Below are positions 1 through 12,009 of a stretch of DNA of 64,000 bases, piece by piece. The notes beneath the pieces were generated by a model that was given only the letters and a program-made list of their open reading frames with translations, made no database searches and had not been told where the DNA came from. The stretch's first letter is position 1; every line of letters starts with the position of its first letter. The stretch spans positions 131,001 to 195,000 of the forward strand of contig BROG01000792.1 in NCBI GenBank assembly GCA_030159075.1, given 5' to 3'. The translations under genes were made by a program, and so were the position numbers. The stretch comes from Atrina japonica. Taxonomy: Eukaryota; Mollusca; Bivalvia; Pterioida; Pinnidae.

Positions 1-1617
1 CCAAGATTTCCTTCTATATAATTGCCCTGTTCTAATGCCAAAACCTGCATATCGCCATCCACTGCTGATTCTCTGGTAAGAATGGTCATTTATCAGTGTT
101 CCCAGACACACAAAAAGCTGCGTGAATCACGTAGTTTCATTATAAAACACACACAAAAACAATATACACTACGTACATTCAGGCCTAGTGGATGCCCATC
201 ACATTATCATTTATATTGTCATTATGATGGTAACACTACAGCAATGTCAGTTTCCTGTGTCATATCCTTAGTTTGAAAACTGTGTCAGTGATTATAAAAC
301 AATTTATCCAAAACATTTGGTGTATTTGTGAATGTAAGACCTTCCCAACTTCAAAACTCTTGCATGATTCTTATCAGTTGAAGGTCAGTTTTGATGAACA
401 CAGTTTGCAATATCCTGACTGAAGACTTTACATTCACAGCGGGGTGCCAAGATAATGGAATGATTTGAAATCTTTACAGATTTTGATTATGCAATTTTGA
501 CTTTGTATCAAAATACTCTTGAATCTCAGTGGTTTCATAACATGAAAGTCCATTAATTGACAATAGATGTTGAACACAGTGTATTATCTACAGATGATGT
601 CACAATTGTATATCACAATTTATATATCAACATTACAACTACATGTATTCATGGAGGTCGAGATCAGATGAGTAAAATAAAACTTGCTTTTGATTAAATT
701 TAATGTTTATATACCCCTGAATTGTGTCCTTGTACCCCTATTTTTTGCTACCCATGGGGTACAAAAACCCCTATCCTGAAAAAGCAGTGGGAACACTATT
801 TAAACATGTTCAATACCACGACTGTATTGCCAGACTAGGTGAAAAAACGTGTGAGTAAAACTGTTAGCCAACTGTAGTTTGTTTACTTCAAATAATAACT
901 GCAAAGGGAGATAACTCAAACAGCGACTGTATAAACTGGTATCTGATTGCATGAACAAAGTGTAGTCATACGGGACTAGCTTACAAGTGAAATCTTGTTT
1001 TCGTGAAAGTTGGAAAAAATTGACACGTCCTGTATTTACACAGCATTTATCATACATCAAGAAATAATTATGAGTAGATGGGATATTTAAACTTAAAACC
1101 ATTGTATTACCATCCTGTCAAAGAGTTATTTAAAAAAAAATTGAAAGTTAACATTAGAAATGTTTCTGAGTTATTGTTGAAAACAGATTTTGCTGCCGTT
1201 GAACATGTAAATATTTTGGATGGTTTAATTTTGGCCATTTTAATAGGGTGGCCGAATTGTAAAAACTTAAACAATAGATAAAATATCGGAATTTACAGTA
1301 CAGAGTTGTAAACAGGATATGATATACAGCAAGGATTAAAGACATGTAAATGACCACACCTGGGAAATAATAAACCTCGATATATTGCCAAACCTGTTAT
1401 ATCGCCAAAATTAAGGAAAACAAAAGGTGTTGGTATATCGGGAATGAACTTTATTTAGGTTTGAAAAGGGTTACACCATGTTACAATATGTGACGAAATG
1501 TGTTTGTTTCCTTGCTGAATGCTAATCATATTTCTGGAGTAGTCATTGTAACTGGCTGCCACCTTATCACAGAAAAGTTGTTGATTGTTGCATAAAATAT
1601 TAAAGTAAACAAAATAC
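1..1617. other. non-coding stretch, probably intron of the upstream autophagy-receptor gene
   Basis: AT-rich sequence. Its short reading frames have no recognisable domain or coding bias. The next exon downstream (4367) opens with a splice acceptor in phase 1, so this stretch is plausibly the 5' part of that gene's last intron. I searched for a coiled-coil exon of the same gene here and did not find one. A short GGGAGATAACTC word near 905, frequent in mollusc DNA, is present. Confidence 0.4.
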
Positions 1618-4202
1618 TTGTGACCCCCATATCTTTGGTTATGTAGATAGAAAGGGAAATATTTTGTCCCCCATATGTTGAGTTGTGTAGAACAGAAAGT
1701 GGATGGTTGTGACCCCCTGATCTCAAGATATATAGATAAAGAGTAGAATATTAACCCACCCCCTTCACTATGGAAAGTGGACTGTTGTGTAACCCGATTT
1801 CAAGTTGTATAGACAGAAATCAAACTTTGTCTCCAGTCTGAAGTTTTATAGACAGAAAGGGAAATGTTGTGTCCCCCGGTCCTTAGACTGAAAGTGGACT
1901 GCTATGACCTTGATCTCAAGTTGTATAGACAGAAAGTGGACTGTTATGACCTTGATCTCAAGTTGTATAGACAGAAAGTGGACTGCTATGACCTTGATCT
2001 CAAGTTGTATAGACAGAAAGTGGACTGTTATGACCTTGATCTCAAGTTGTATAGAAAGTGGACTGTTATGACCTTGATCTCAAGTTGTATAGACAGAAAG
2101 TGGACTGCTATGACCTTGATCTCAAGTTGTATAGACAGAAAGTGGACTGTTATGACCTTGATCTCAAGTTGTATAGACAGAAAGTGGACTGTTATGGATC
2201 TCAAGCTGTATAGACAGAAAGTGATCTCTATGACCTTCTCAAGTTGTATAGACAGAAAGTGGACTGTTATGACCTTGATCTCAAGTTGTATAGACAGAAA
2301 GTGGACTGTTATGACCTTGATCTCAAGTTGTATAGACAGAAAGTGGACTGTTATGACCTTGATCTCAAGATGTATAGACAGAAAGTGGACCATTATGACC
2401 ACCTGTTCCCAAGTTTTATAGACAAAAATTTGACTATTATGACCCTGATCTCAAGTTGTATAGACAGAAAGTGGACTGTTATGACCTTGATCTCAAGTTG
2501 TATAGACAGAAAGTGGACTGTTATGACCTTGATCTCTATAGACAGAAAGTGGACTGCTATGACCTTGATCTCAAGTTGTATAGACAGAAAGTGGACTGCT
2601 ATGACCTTGATCTCAAGTTGTATAGACAGAAAGTGGACTGTTATGACCTTGATCTCAAGTTGTATAGACAGAATGTTTAGACCTTGATCTCAAGATGTAG
2701 ACAGAAACTGGACCATTATGACCACCTTCCCCAAGATAGACAAAAGTTGTATTATTAGACAGTTGTATAGACAGAAAGTGGACTGTTATACCTTGATCTC
2801 AAGTTGTATAGACTCAAGTCTCAAGTGTATAGACAGAAAGTGGACTGCTATGACCTTGTCAAGATGTATAGACAGAAAGTTGTTATGACCTGATCTCAAG
2901 AGTATAGACAGAAAGTGTTATGACCTTGACAAGTTGTATAGAAGTGGACTGTTATGACCTTGATCTCAAGTTGTATAGACAGAAAGTGGACTGTTATGAC
3001 CTTGATCTCAAGATTATAGACAGACCTGTTATGACCTTGATCTCAAGTTGTATATAGACAGAAAGTGGACTGTTATACCTTGATCTCCTTAGACAGAAAG
3101 TGGACTGTTAGTTGATCTCAAGTTGTATAGACAGAAAGTGGACTGTTATGACCTTGATCTCAAGTTGTATAGACAGAAAGTGGATAGACCTGATCTCAGT
3201 ATAGACAGAAAGTGGACATTATGACCACCTGTTCCCAAGTTTTATGACAAAAATTTGACTATTATGACCCTGATCTCAAGTTGTGTAGACAGAAAGTGGT
3301 GTTATGGATCTCTGTTAGACAGAAAGTGGACTGCTATGACCTTGATCTCAAGTTGTATAGACAGAAAGTGGACTGTTATGACCTTGATCTCAAGTTGTAT
3401 AGACAGAAAGTGGACTGTTATGACCTTGATCTCAAGTTGTATAGACAGAAAGTGGACTGTTATGACCTTGATCTCAAGTTGTATAGACAGAAAGTGGACT
3501 GTTATGACCTTGATCTCAAGTTGTATAGACAGAAAGTGGACTGTTATGACCTTGATCTCAAGTTGTATAGACAGAAAGTGGACTGTTTACCTTGACTCTT
3601 GATAGACAGAAAGTGGACTCATGACCTTGATCTCAAGTTGTATAGACAGAAAGTGGACTGCTATGACCTTGATCTCAAGTTGTGTAGACTGGACTGTTTA
3701 TGAAGTTGATCTCAAGTTGTATAGACAGAAAGTGGACTGTTATGACCTTGATCTCATGTAGTATAGACAGAAAGTGGACTGTTATGACCTTGATCTCAAG
3801 TTGTATAGACAGAAAGTGGACTGTTATGACCTTGATCTCATGTAGTATAGACAGAAAGTGGACTGCTATGACCTTGATCTCAAGTTGTATAGACAGAAAG
3901 TGGACTGCTATGACCTTGATCTCAAGTTGTATAGACAGAAAGTGGACTGCTATGACCTTGACAAGTTGAGTATAGACAGAAAGTGGACTGGACTTGATCT
4001 TATAGACAGAAAGTGGACTGTTATGACCTTGATCTCAAGTTGTATAGACAGAAAGTGGACTGTTATGACCTTGATCTCAAGTTGTATAGACAGAAAGTGG
4101 ACTGTTATGACCACCTGCTCTCAAGTTGTATAGATTGTTACAACCCCCACCCCTATCTTTGGTTGTGTATATGTAGTTAGAGATTAGAATGTTATGCCCT
4201 CT
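1618..4202. repeat. 42-bp minisatellite, about 55-60 units
   Basis: Tandem units built around TAGACAGAAAGTGGACTGTT followed by ATGACCTTGATCTCAAGTTG. The core (about 1890-4110) is highly homogeneous, with internal deletions producing short units. The flanks (1618-1880 and 4110-4202) hold diverged units, the usual edge decay of an array expanding from its centre. Because 42 is a multiple of three, open frames run through the array on both strands (14-residue periodic peptides). They have no start context or homology and change frame at deleted units, so I do not call them genes. The array ends about 165 bp before the splice acceptor of the exon at 4367. Confidence 0.97.
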
Positions 4203-4366
4203 TGTTGCAGTCACACCGATATCCAAGTCCTGACAAAATCTGTTCATTTGTACATTTGAAAACGTTTTTAAAAAACAAGGTTTATTATGGGTTCATCACT
4301 TTCAATAGAATAAGACCAAATGCCAATGTAAATTAAACTAAATCAAAATTCACTTTGAATCTTTAG

Positions 4367-4580
4367 GTTTGAAGATGCAATTGGTGACGCCATGAAGATC
4401 TGCCCTGTATGTAACGACACTTTCTCCGCTGATATCGATCAAAGGAACTTTGAAGAGCATGTCCTGAGTCATGTAGGCCGAATCTGTCCGATTTGTCATA
4501 ACCTGGTAGAAGATGTAGATGACCAAGGATTCCAGTACCATGTTAACCAACATCTGGATAAATCAGTTGACACTGTTTAA
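4367..4580 (+). CDS. TAX1BP1-like: last exon of a TAX1BP1/CALCOCO-type autophagy receptor (tandem zinc fingers)
   Basis: The exon starts after a pyrimidine-rich acceptor (CTTTAG, 4361-4366) in phase 1 and reads FEDAIGDAMK into two zinc-binding modules, ending at TAA 4578-4580. Finger 1 is C-x2-C-x15-H-x3-H (CPVC...FEEHVLSH). Finger 2 is C-x2-C-x14-H-x3-H (CPIC...FQYHVNQH). The order, the spacing and the FEEHV-x-SH signature match the C-terminal fingers of vertebrate TAX1BP1. In that family these fingers bind ubiquitin and myosin VI and help deliver ubiquitinated cargo to autophagosomes. The SKICH and coiled-coil regions are expected in exons upstream of the window. The in-frame ATG at 4392 lies inside the exon and is probably not the true start. 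The 42-bp minisatellite sits in the preceding intron. The family call is strong; the choice between TAX1BP1 and CALCOCO1 orthology is not settled by this exon. Confidence 0.82.
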
Positions 4581-4903
4581 ATGGTGACGTGTTATGACAA
4601 CATTAATTTGTTGTCATGGTTATGATGGACTGTAGTATACGTGGAATCAACATCATGTGATTGTAAATGTATACCAGATATTTGAATCAACTGTTTCCAG
4701 GATATTTAATGTGAAACTGTTTACTGTACATACTCTTAAATATTGGAATACACATCATGATTACAGATTATCATTTTAATTATCGGGGATTTAAGATTTG
4801 ATTTGATTTTCTCTTGAAAAATTTTTGGTTATTTTTACACCATTTCATGTATAAAGTTATGAAATTGCAACCAAATTATATTTGCTCTTTAGTTGTGATT
4901 TGT

Positions 4904-4941
<38 letters not shown>

Positions 4942-6293
4942 TGTATATATATATATATATATAATTCTGCGTGGTTAATTGACTTTGTTTCCATGGTGAC
5001 GAGTGAGTTGTGATATACATGATGTATGTAACTAATTTTCTATATTTTATCCAACAATATGACACTAACTTTTGTATATTCTGACTTCTGGCAATACATA
5101 AACCAGCATACATATTGTAATGAAATGACAAGGTAATTTTTCTATCAAGTCGCTCGAGTAACTTTGTCATCTTTTTTAAATTCATGACTCCTTTATCGGT
5201 TAAAACCACTGCCCAAGAGGTCATGAATGACGAGTAAGGTGCTGTCCACCTGTTGTTTTAAACATTCACTATATCTTGTGAAATTTCTGTCTCCTTTCAG
5301 CCATTTTGAAATGGTCACATGACTTATTTGTTGTGACCAAGTAGTTCTGATTTGTATCTTCCTCGTTATTGATCGGTCAATTTTTGGTGATTTTACATTA
5401 TTTCCTATTATTGATTTTGGTTGATACATATTCCTTCTTTACCAAATCATGGTTGGGAATGGTATGGGGTAGGGATTGGGTTGTTGTATAGTGTGTTTGA
5501 CCTCTTTGTTGTTTTTATTTGGTATATTATCATATCGGAATAGAAAAGCTTACCTATAAACTATTTCTTTTTTTTGCCATTCATCATATGGAGCATATTG
5601 GGACATTTTTGCTCTGGTTTAATTTTCGCTATTTTCGTATTTAGACGAGAGAGCAAATTCAAAATGAATGCAATCATTTCAAGTTAAAAAGTTGATTCAG
5701 GGTCATACATACCTTCAATTACACTATGGTGGTTTTGGTCGAAGCTAAGACGGAGGTGAAAATGTATCCTGTCAGACAGGGGCAAAAAATTCAATGTTTA
5801 CAGCAAAAATATAAAATAAGACCAATCAAAATATAGAATATTTGTTTAGACTGATATGCTTTGTTTTATTTTATGAAAATGTAAAAATTGTTATCTTGTT
5901 CTCACAGTACAGGGGTCAGATTTAAAATTTCTGTCTCGCAAGTCAGTTTTACTAGTAGGAAGCCAATTTTACTAGCCCCAAACTGGTACAACAATTACCA
6001 AATCAACATGTATTTACCGAATCGGTACCAGAATTACGAAAGTGATATATTTTACAATTTAAGGTGCCGATTTTGGTAATTCTTGTATCTTGTATTCCCG
6101 TATCTGGATCATTTTTGTGAGACAATTTAAGTAATGACAACTGTACTCGACAAAGATTACCATTCAATGAAAATATTGGTTAACATTGATTAGAATGATA
6201 AGAATGGGACCTTGTAGCAAAGGTGTAAGCAGTCTACGCCACATTATTTTGACTCCCACAGATCATTCGGACCTGTGTGGTTGGGTTCTACAC
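4581..6293. other. 3' UTR and intergenic DNA downstream of the zinc-finger exon
   Basis: No second gene is visible. The first few hundred bases are presumably 3' UTR. I did not find an AATAAA close behind the stop, so the transcript end is undefined. The stretch contains the TA repeat listed separately; the remaining ORFs are short and unsupported. Confidence 0.5.
4904..4963. repeat. (TA)n microsatellite
   Basis: About 60 bp of alternating T and A with one interruption (ATACATATATGTAT). Confidence 0.97.
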
Positions 6294-6340
6294 AAATGAA
6301 GGCCCAGCCTTACAGTCACTGTAAGGCTGAGCCTTCATTT
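6294..6340. repeat. near-perfect 47-bp hairpin
   Basis: AAATGAAGGCCCAGCCTTAC and its reverse complement meet almost without a loop: 23-bp arms with one mismatch. It may be the residue of a foldback element or a structured RNA end. No gene ends immediately before it. Confidence 0.8.
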
Positions 6341-6419
6341 GCTGTGGATTTTGGATGAGCCTCCATTGTAAAATAACAAGTATGCATGTTTGTGATGGCA
6401 TAATTGAATACAGTCTTTC

Positions 6420-6532
6420 TGAGAAGCTGAGAAGAATGTGGGAAGCTAAGAAAAGAGTGTGAGAAGCTCGTAAGAGAATGTGAGAAACTTGAAAAAGAAT
6501 GAGAAGCTGATAAGAGAATGTGAGAAGATAAT
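6420..6532. repeat. imperfect short tandem repeat (about 20-24 bp)
   Basis: Five diverged copies of a GAGAAGCT..AAGAGAATGT motif. Confidence 0.7.
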
Positions 6533-6631
6533 GATTTTTTTATGATGTCTCTCACAAGTGGGTTATAATGGTACAAGATTCCTAGGTATTTGTTTTAAAG
6601 AGCTTGAATATTTGAAAATTTCGTGACATAG

Positions 6632-6717
6632 TCATTCACCTCTAAAGACACATGGACTGATCTAAGTTATAGATTACAGAAGCGTCCATTGTTTTTCAGG
6701 GGTTGGTGAGTTAAGGG
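6632..6717 (-). mobile_element. about 90-bp TIR mini-element, copy 1
   Basis: On the minus strand it reads TTAACTCACCAACCCCTGAA ... GGTGAATGA and is homologous to copies at 8519-8604 and 61921-62011. The ends are imperfect inverted repeats (TTAACTCA / TGAGTTAA in the best copy). No coding capacity, so a non-autonomous element. Confidence 0.65.
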
Positions 6718-7454
6718 TCGTCTTTCAGATGATTGCAAGTGCAGACCGGGTATATTCTATGTGTATCTGGTCATTTTGGCTTGGTAGAAATGTTGGCGGA
6801 TCCACCATTGAATTCAATGAAGCGGTAAATAAACTGGCGTTTTAATACCCAGCTCATATCACGTTATGGCAAAGTTAAATACAGTTATTTTACAAACAAT
6901 TACAAAAAAGCAACATTCCTTCCATGCCAGAATTTGCAGATATACTTTATAACATGTAAATAGTATATAAGAGTCATTTAAAGTATTTAGTTTTATGCTT
7001 TATAATTTAAACTCTTTGTCATACCATTTGTTTTGATCTTTAGTTGTTTTGGTATAAAAGTTCAGATTATATAAACAATGATATAGAAAACTCTTTACCA
7101 TGTTGTTTTGGTTATTAATTTTTTTTCCATTTTAATTGAAATGTAGATTGAAGTGTCACACTATATAGGTCATCGTTTCTACCAATTAAGTATGTTTTTA
7201 AGGGTTTTTACTAGTTTTTCAAACCTGTCTCTAGGAAGTTGGACATACTACTGTCATGGTAACCTATAGATTTTCTATCATTATACATGTTATAAAATTT
7301 TGTTTGTTTCATTGCTGTTGTACAATAATTGTTCACAGACATGAAGATAGCACCTTGTATGTGCCACAATATCGGGTATAGTGCACAGTATACGGTATAT
7401 GCCACAGATATCTAATATCATAAATACTGATACTATTTAAGCACACATTGACAG

Positions 7455-7612
7455 GCCCATGTGAGCTTGTGTTATCTCTTGGTGTCAATTGCCGTCCCTC
7501 ATCTGTCAGTGTAAACTATTAGAAAAATTATTTCCTCTGAAACTTCTGAACCAATTTATACCAGTCTTGGCCAGAATTATCTTTAGAGCATCTGTTTAAA
7601 ATTTAATTTGAT
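7455..7612 (+). repeat. fragment of a dispersed repeat
   Basis: Contains words such as CCTCTGAAACTTCTGAACCA and CTTGGCCAGAAT that I recognise as part of a common dispersed repeat of bivalve genomes. Called from memory of the pattern, with no second copy in the window to prove it. Confidence 0.4.
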
Positions 7613-8035
7613 TCAGTGCTTCTACAATGTATATTTTGTCTTTTGTTTTTGTTTCTAGTTATCTGTAAGTACACTGTAGTGTTGTCGTTATCTCATATTA
7701 AAGACTGTCTCTATATTCCTATAAATAAGATACAATCTTTTACTTTCATTCCGAAAATTATTCTCCTTTTTCATTTATCCATTTTCTGATTTGTCAATCA
7801 TTCTATCTTCCTGATGGGAGTTGGAATATTGTAAACTAGGAAAGTATTGCCTTTAGATAGACCTATTTTTCCTTTAATCATTAACATCCTTTAAAGTAAG
7901 TAAAATATTTGTTACATTCATATGGTTCAAGGTATTTGATTTGTTTTCAATTAATGTTTGTTTTTACAATTTAGTTGTAGAAGTACATTACGACGTTACT
8001 TTATATACATTTTGAATTTATTATTGATGTTTCAG

Positions 8036-8200
8036 TGTCGCTTATACAAAACGGATCTCCTTGTTAATGATATCAAAAGTTTAGACATAATGTGACATTG
8101 GCCTTGTATATCTATATTGAGTTATACAATAAGGATCTACTTGTTAATGATCATATCAAAAGTTTAGATATAATGTGACGTTGGGTTTGTACATCTATCA
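8036..8200. repeat. direct duplication of about 85 bp
   Basis: Two adjacent copies share GGATCT(C/A)CTTGTTAATGAT and ATCAAAAGTTTAGA(C/T)ATAA with few differences. Confidence 0.85.
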
Positions 8201-8304
8201 TTGAAATATGTATTCATGTATATATATATACCAGGCCTTCTTTCCAAACGTTATATTTATTCAAATCTGTTTGTTTACAGCAAAGTGAATTATAATGTGA
8301 TTTT

Positions 8305-8415
8305 CGTATTACAAGTAATTCTGTGATTATGTTTTGGTCTGTCGTAATACAAGTAATTCTGTGATTATGTTTTGGTCTGTCGTAATACAAGTAATTCTGT
8401 GTTTTGGTCTGCACT
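8305..8415. repeat. 38-bp tandem repeat, about 2.8 copies
   Basis: Unit GTAATACAAGTAATTCTGTG followed by ATTATGTTTTGGTCTGTC; the last copy has a 7-bp deletion. Confidence 0.93.
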
Positions 8416-8518
8416 GCAGTTGAAATAAAGAGCATTTAGTATAAATGGATTGTGGTTCCTCTTTTTCTTATGTCGGTAGTTTCCTGTTGCATCAAGTTGA
8501 AATGAGAAAGTTAACACG

Positions 8519-8604
8519 TCAACCCCTGAAAAACAATGGACTCTTCTGTTAATTTATGACTTAGACCAGTGCAAATGTGTCTTTAAGGGAGAATAGGTTA
8601 AAGT
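8519..8604 (+). mobile_element. about 90-bp TIR mini-element, copy 2
   Basis: Same family as 6632-6717 and 61921-62011: CAACCCCTGAAAAACAATGG at the left end and a GGGAGAATAGGTTAA right end. Confidence 0.65.
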
Positions 8605-9254
8605 GATAAGTTGACTGACGACTACGCACAGCATTGTAACCTTCATCTTTGGTTTTCAAATGATGTCATTCTCTATCCATAACCTGTATTTTGTTGCATT
8701 ACTTACTGAAGAGTTGTGACATGACTACAGGAAGAGGCAGTATTGTAATGATTTATCTATCCATCACGGTACATAAGGGCGAGGTGAATATTGCGAGTGT
8801 AGATGTAGCATTACATTCACCTTGAAGAAGTTGTGTCACTAATTATTTTATGGCATTTCTAAAGTACTGCCATACAGTGAAAAATATTTCCAGTGTTATT
8901 ACGAAAAATTCTAACATCGATAAATGTCGATCTCTAGCTGAATTTTGATACGATGGGATACCGGTGTGCGTCGTATTGTTATGTTCATGTGAGGTGAATC
9001 AAAAACCTATATCTACTAAATGAACCAATCGGAATACTCACAATCAATTGTAAAATACATTATTTAGTTAACACATAGGTCAGGAAATTGCCTATATGAT
9101 CTTGGAATATGTTATCCAGGTAATGTATTTTGTATGCATTACACAAAGTAAAAGTAATTCATGACACACATTATATATTTGTATTTTATAGAGACAATGA
9201 CTTCCGGTAAATTATCAGTATTTTCATGGGTATCATTCTCTATTATCTGATACA

Positions 9255-9930
9255 TCATTTTATCTTTATGAATATTATATACATAATACCAAAGTTGTAG
9301 TTTTTGAAAACTGAAGGACCAAAACAAATGCTCAAAACGAACTTCTCTGTCAAAAGAACATAACTTTGGTATTATGTTTATAATATTTATAATAACTAGG
9401 TTGTTGCCACTTTTAGTGGGCCGTTTGAGTCCCCGAGGGTATACATAAACCTAGTATCTGGTATTTCGGTATCAGCTGATAATTTTATAATAAAGTAATA
9501 TTTCACATTGATAGCACCATTTTAAATTCTAAATTCTTCTAAAGCTAGGATAGCCATCTTTATACAGTGGTCACTGATTTTTGCTTTACGTTTAGATTTA
9601 TTATTTGGCCTTGTTTGATACCACTTTTTATTTAAAATTGGAGCTCAATAATTGACAGAAACGATCGTCTTAAGCATTATAACTTTGGTATTATGTTTAT
9701 AACACTGAGCTCGAGTTTCTAAACAAAAAGTGGTATCATACAATGCCAAAAATTATCCAAATGTATTCCTAAATGTGTCTAACAGTAACCACTGTGATAA
9801 GATTACTATCTTAGCTTTTGGAGAGTTTAGTATTTAGAGAGTGATATCCATTCGATTTATTTCTTTAGCAGATCAGTTTGATAATCAACTGGTATCGACA
9901 TACCAGGTACTGGGTCTATGAACTTAAACA
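9255..9930. repeat. hammerhead-type repeat units in opposing orientations
   Basis: The left part (about 9355-9690, +) matches the cluster at 29.8-31.2 kb: ATAACTTTGGTATTATGTTT, then GAGTCCCCGAGGGTATAC, then a degenerate GAGCTCAA..GACAGAAACGATCGTC box at 9641-9675. The right part (about 9705-9925) is the same unit in reverse. A short inverted fragment also lies at 9265-9352. The GAGCTCAA box has lost the CTGATGA part of the ribozyme core. No protein is encoded. Confidence 0.7.
9641..9675 (+). ncRNA. hammerhead ribozyme remnant (core deleted)
   Basis: GAGCTCAA is joined directly to TAATTGACAGAAACGATCGTC and TTAAGC. Compared with the copy at 30173-30218, the CTGATGA core and the 5' side of stem II are missing, so it should not be catalytic. 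Confidence 0.6.
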
Positions 9931-10266
9931 CCACACAATTTAGCACGTGGGCTTTTTGGTCGTTATACATTATAGTGAAATTGAAAACAGACGACAAGGT
10001 GTTGAATTATCAGGTCTGTGTAGTAATGTCCCGTTATATTTATCAGCTGCTTTTTGTGAATGCCTCCCAAGATGATACGATATTCAAGTTCTTGCTATAA
10101 GTACGATCATTATATGCAATGAACAACTACTTAATGATTTGTCGTCACAATGATAAACCAGAATCACGTTAAACGTTATGTAACTTTTACGCTCGATAAA
10201 ATGACCTTGTTCGTAAAAAAAATGTTGACCAATTTATCAGATTGTAAGTGTAAATACCAATCTTAT

Positions 10267-10407
10267 CCAGGATCGGGCACCATCAAGTTTGGAAATTACT
10301 TTGGTATAAAAATTTTACTCAAATAAGGGTATTCCTGAAATCTGTTTGGTTGAGCAGACCAAGTTGAGAATATTCTATGTTCTTAGTTTTATGGTGGTGG
10401 GACCAGG
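10267..10407. mobile_element. TIR MITE of about 140 bp, copy 1
   Basis: Ends CCAGGATCGGGCACCAT and ATGGTGGTGGGACCAGG are imperfect inverted repeats. The interior (AAAAATTTTACTCAA, CCTGAAATCTG, GAGCAG.CCAAGTTGAGAA) is shared with 12945-13094. Confidence 0.75.
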
Positions 10408-11574
10408 TATTTGCCTTCTGCTGTGGTCTGCTTTTATCTAAACTCGTGATCAGCCTTGGATGATGTGGTGTCCAAGGCATCTGATCCCATATTTGGATTT
10501 TCGAGACACTTCTGTTGATCCTGGTATTTATAATTTATACCACTTAGTTAAACATTGAGTGTTCCGACATGTGGAATCTGATCAGCTTGACAAATTGGCT
10601 TAGAGATGGGAGGAATATATGTCACGCAGTCTAGTTATGTCAACGCGCAAAGAATAGCCTACGCCAGCGATGATGATGATGAGCGAGAAATCGATATAGA
10701 ATCTAGATTTTGTGGATTTTTCATTTTTAGGGTTTTTAAAATTCTTTCATGTAATACGTATAACTGAATTTAAATATTGATTCTGATTTGTAATTGTAAA
10801 AATATTCAATTAACGGAGGTGTTCACCTCGCAAAACAATTTCTGGTATCAAGAAAGGCTTTTTTGTATATATTTTCGTGTAATGCGTATCATTAAAGTAA
10901 GCACGTGTTATCGATGTTTTTGGTCGATGTTTGGTATTGGAAATGAGTCACAAAGATCTGCATAAATTAAATCTCAGTGCAATGACACATATCTAATTGC
11001 TCATCCCCTTCGTAGTCTAACGCACTGCGTTTATTGTTAAAAAAGAACTCTCTATCTTGATTATAAAACGAACCCCTGTAACAGCTTTGAGTTCAACATC
11101 GTCTTTACCAGAATACCCAGACTGGTGTTATAAATTGAGACTTCTCATGTAGCCAAACTCATCCGGTGATCCTTAATCTGGAGTCAGTATTTTTCCCGTA
11201 TGATTTTGAGTGAGAGGGGAAATCTCACTGTAATCAGCCCCCCTCCTACAGGAGAAGATTCACTTTAGAGTTAGCCCTCTTATCTGAACTCGACTATTCT
11301 GCTCCATGGAGAAACTAGACTAGTCGATTTCTATTTCGACCGGGAAAATGGTATAAAAGCATTCCTAGTTGTGAGAAGAAGCATACTTTTGAGTAGAACA
11401 GCAGATCTAGAATCCGCAAAATCAGATTTTGTAGAGAACAAAATTATGAGCGTTGGAAAATTTGGTCCATTTTCCCCTGAATTTGTATGCAAATGTAAGT
11501 CTACAGAAATCAATGCATTTAGAAAAGTCACTCATCTGCTTTGAAATAAATATCAAGACTTACTTGCAAAAATT

Positions 11575-11617
11575 AGATGATGATGAAGATGATGATGATG
11601 ATGATGATGAAGATGAT
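11575..11617. repeat. (GAT)n microsatellite
   Basis: Fourteen or so GAT/GAA triplets. Confidence 0.95.
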
Positions 11618-12009
11618 ATTTAATTGTGATATTTTGTTAATAAATGATAACTAATGAAGTAACTAATAATTACATGTAATTATTAATAAATTGTATCTGT
11701 AAAACCTAAAATTAAAATAGTATTTTTAGTGCACCTACTCTAAGTAATTGAAAGTTAAAACCGAGGTGGGTCCTAAAGTCTCTGGTTCAAATTAACTAAA
11801 GTGATGGTAAGAATAATAATTAATAATATGAACGCATTTGATGTAACAGCATTGTAATATTTACTTTTTCCTTTTTTTGTTAATGTTATTAATTTTCGTA
11901 GTGAAGGTTAAACGTTCCACAAGACAGGATCTCGCAGTCCATATGTTTGTGACAAGAGCAAATGTTATTGTCTTATTTTTGCATTTGCACCTTACTAACG
12001 TCAGTAGGT

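Noticed and set aside
1864..4133. Series of ORFs encoding 14-residue repeats (VDCYDLDLKLYRQK type)
   Set aside because: By-product of the 42-bp minisatellite. Frames switch at deleted units and exist on both strands.
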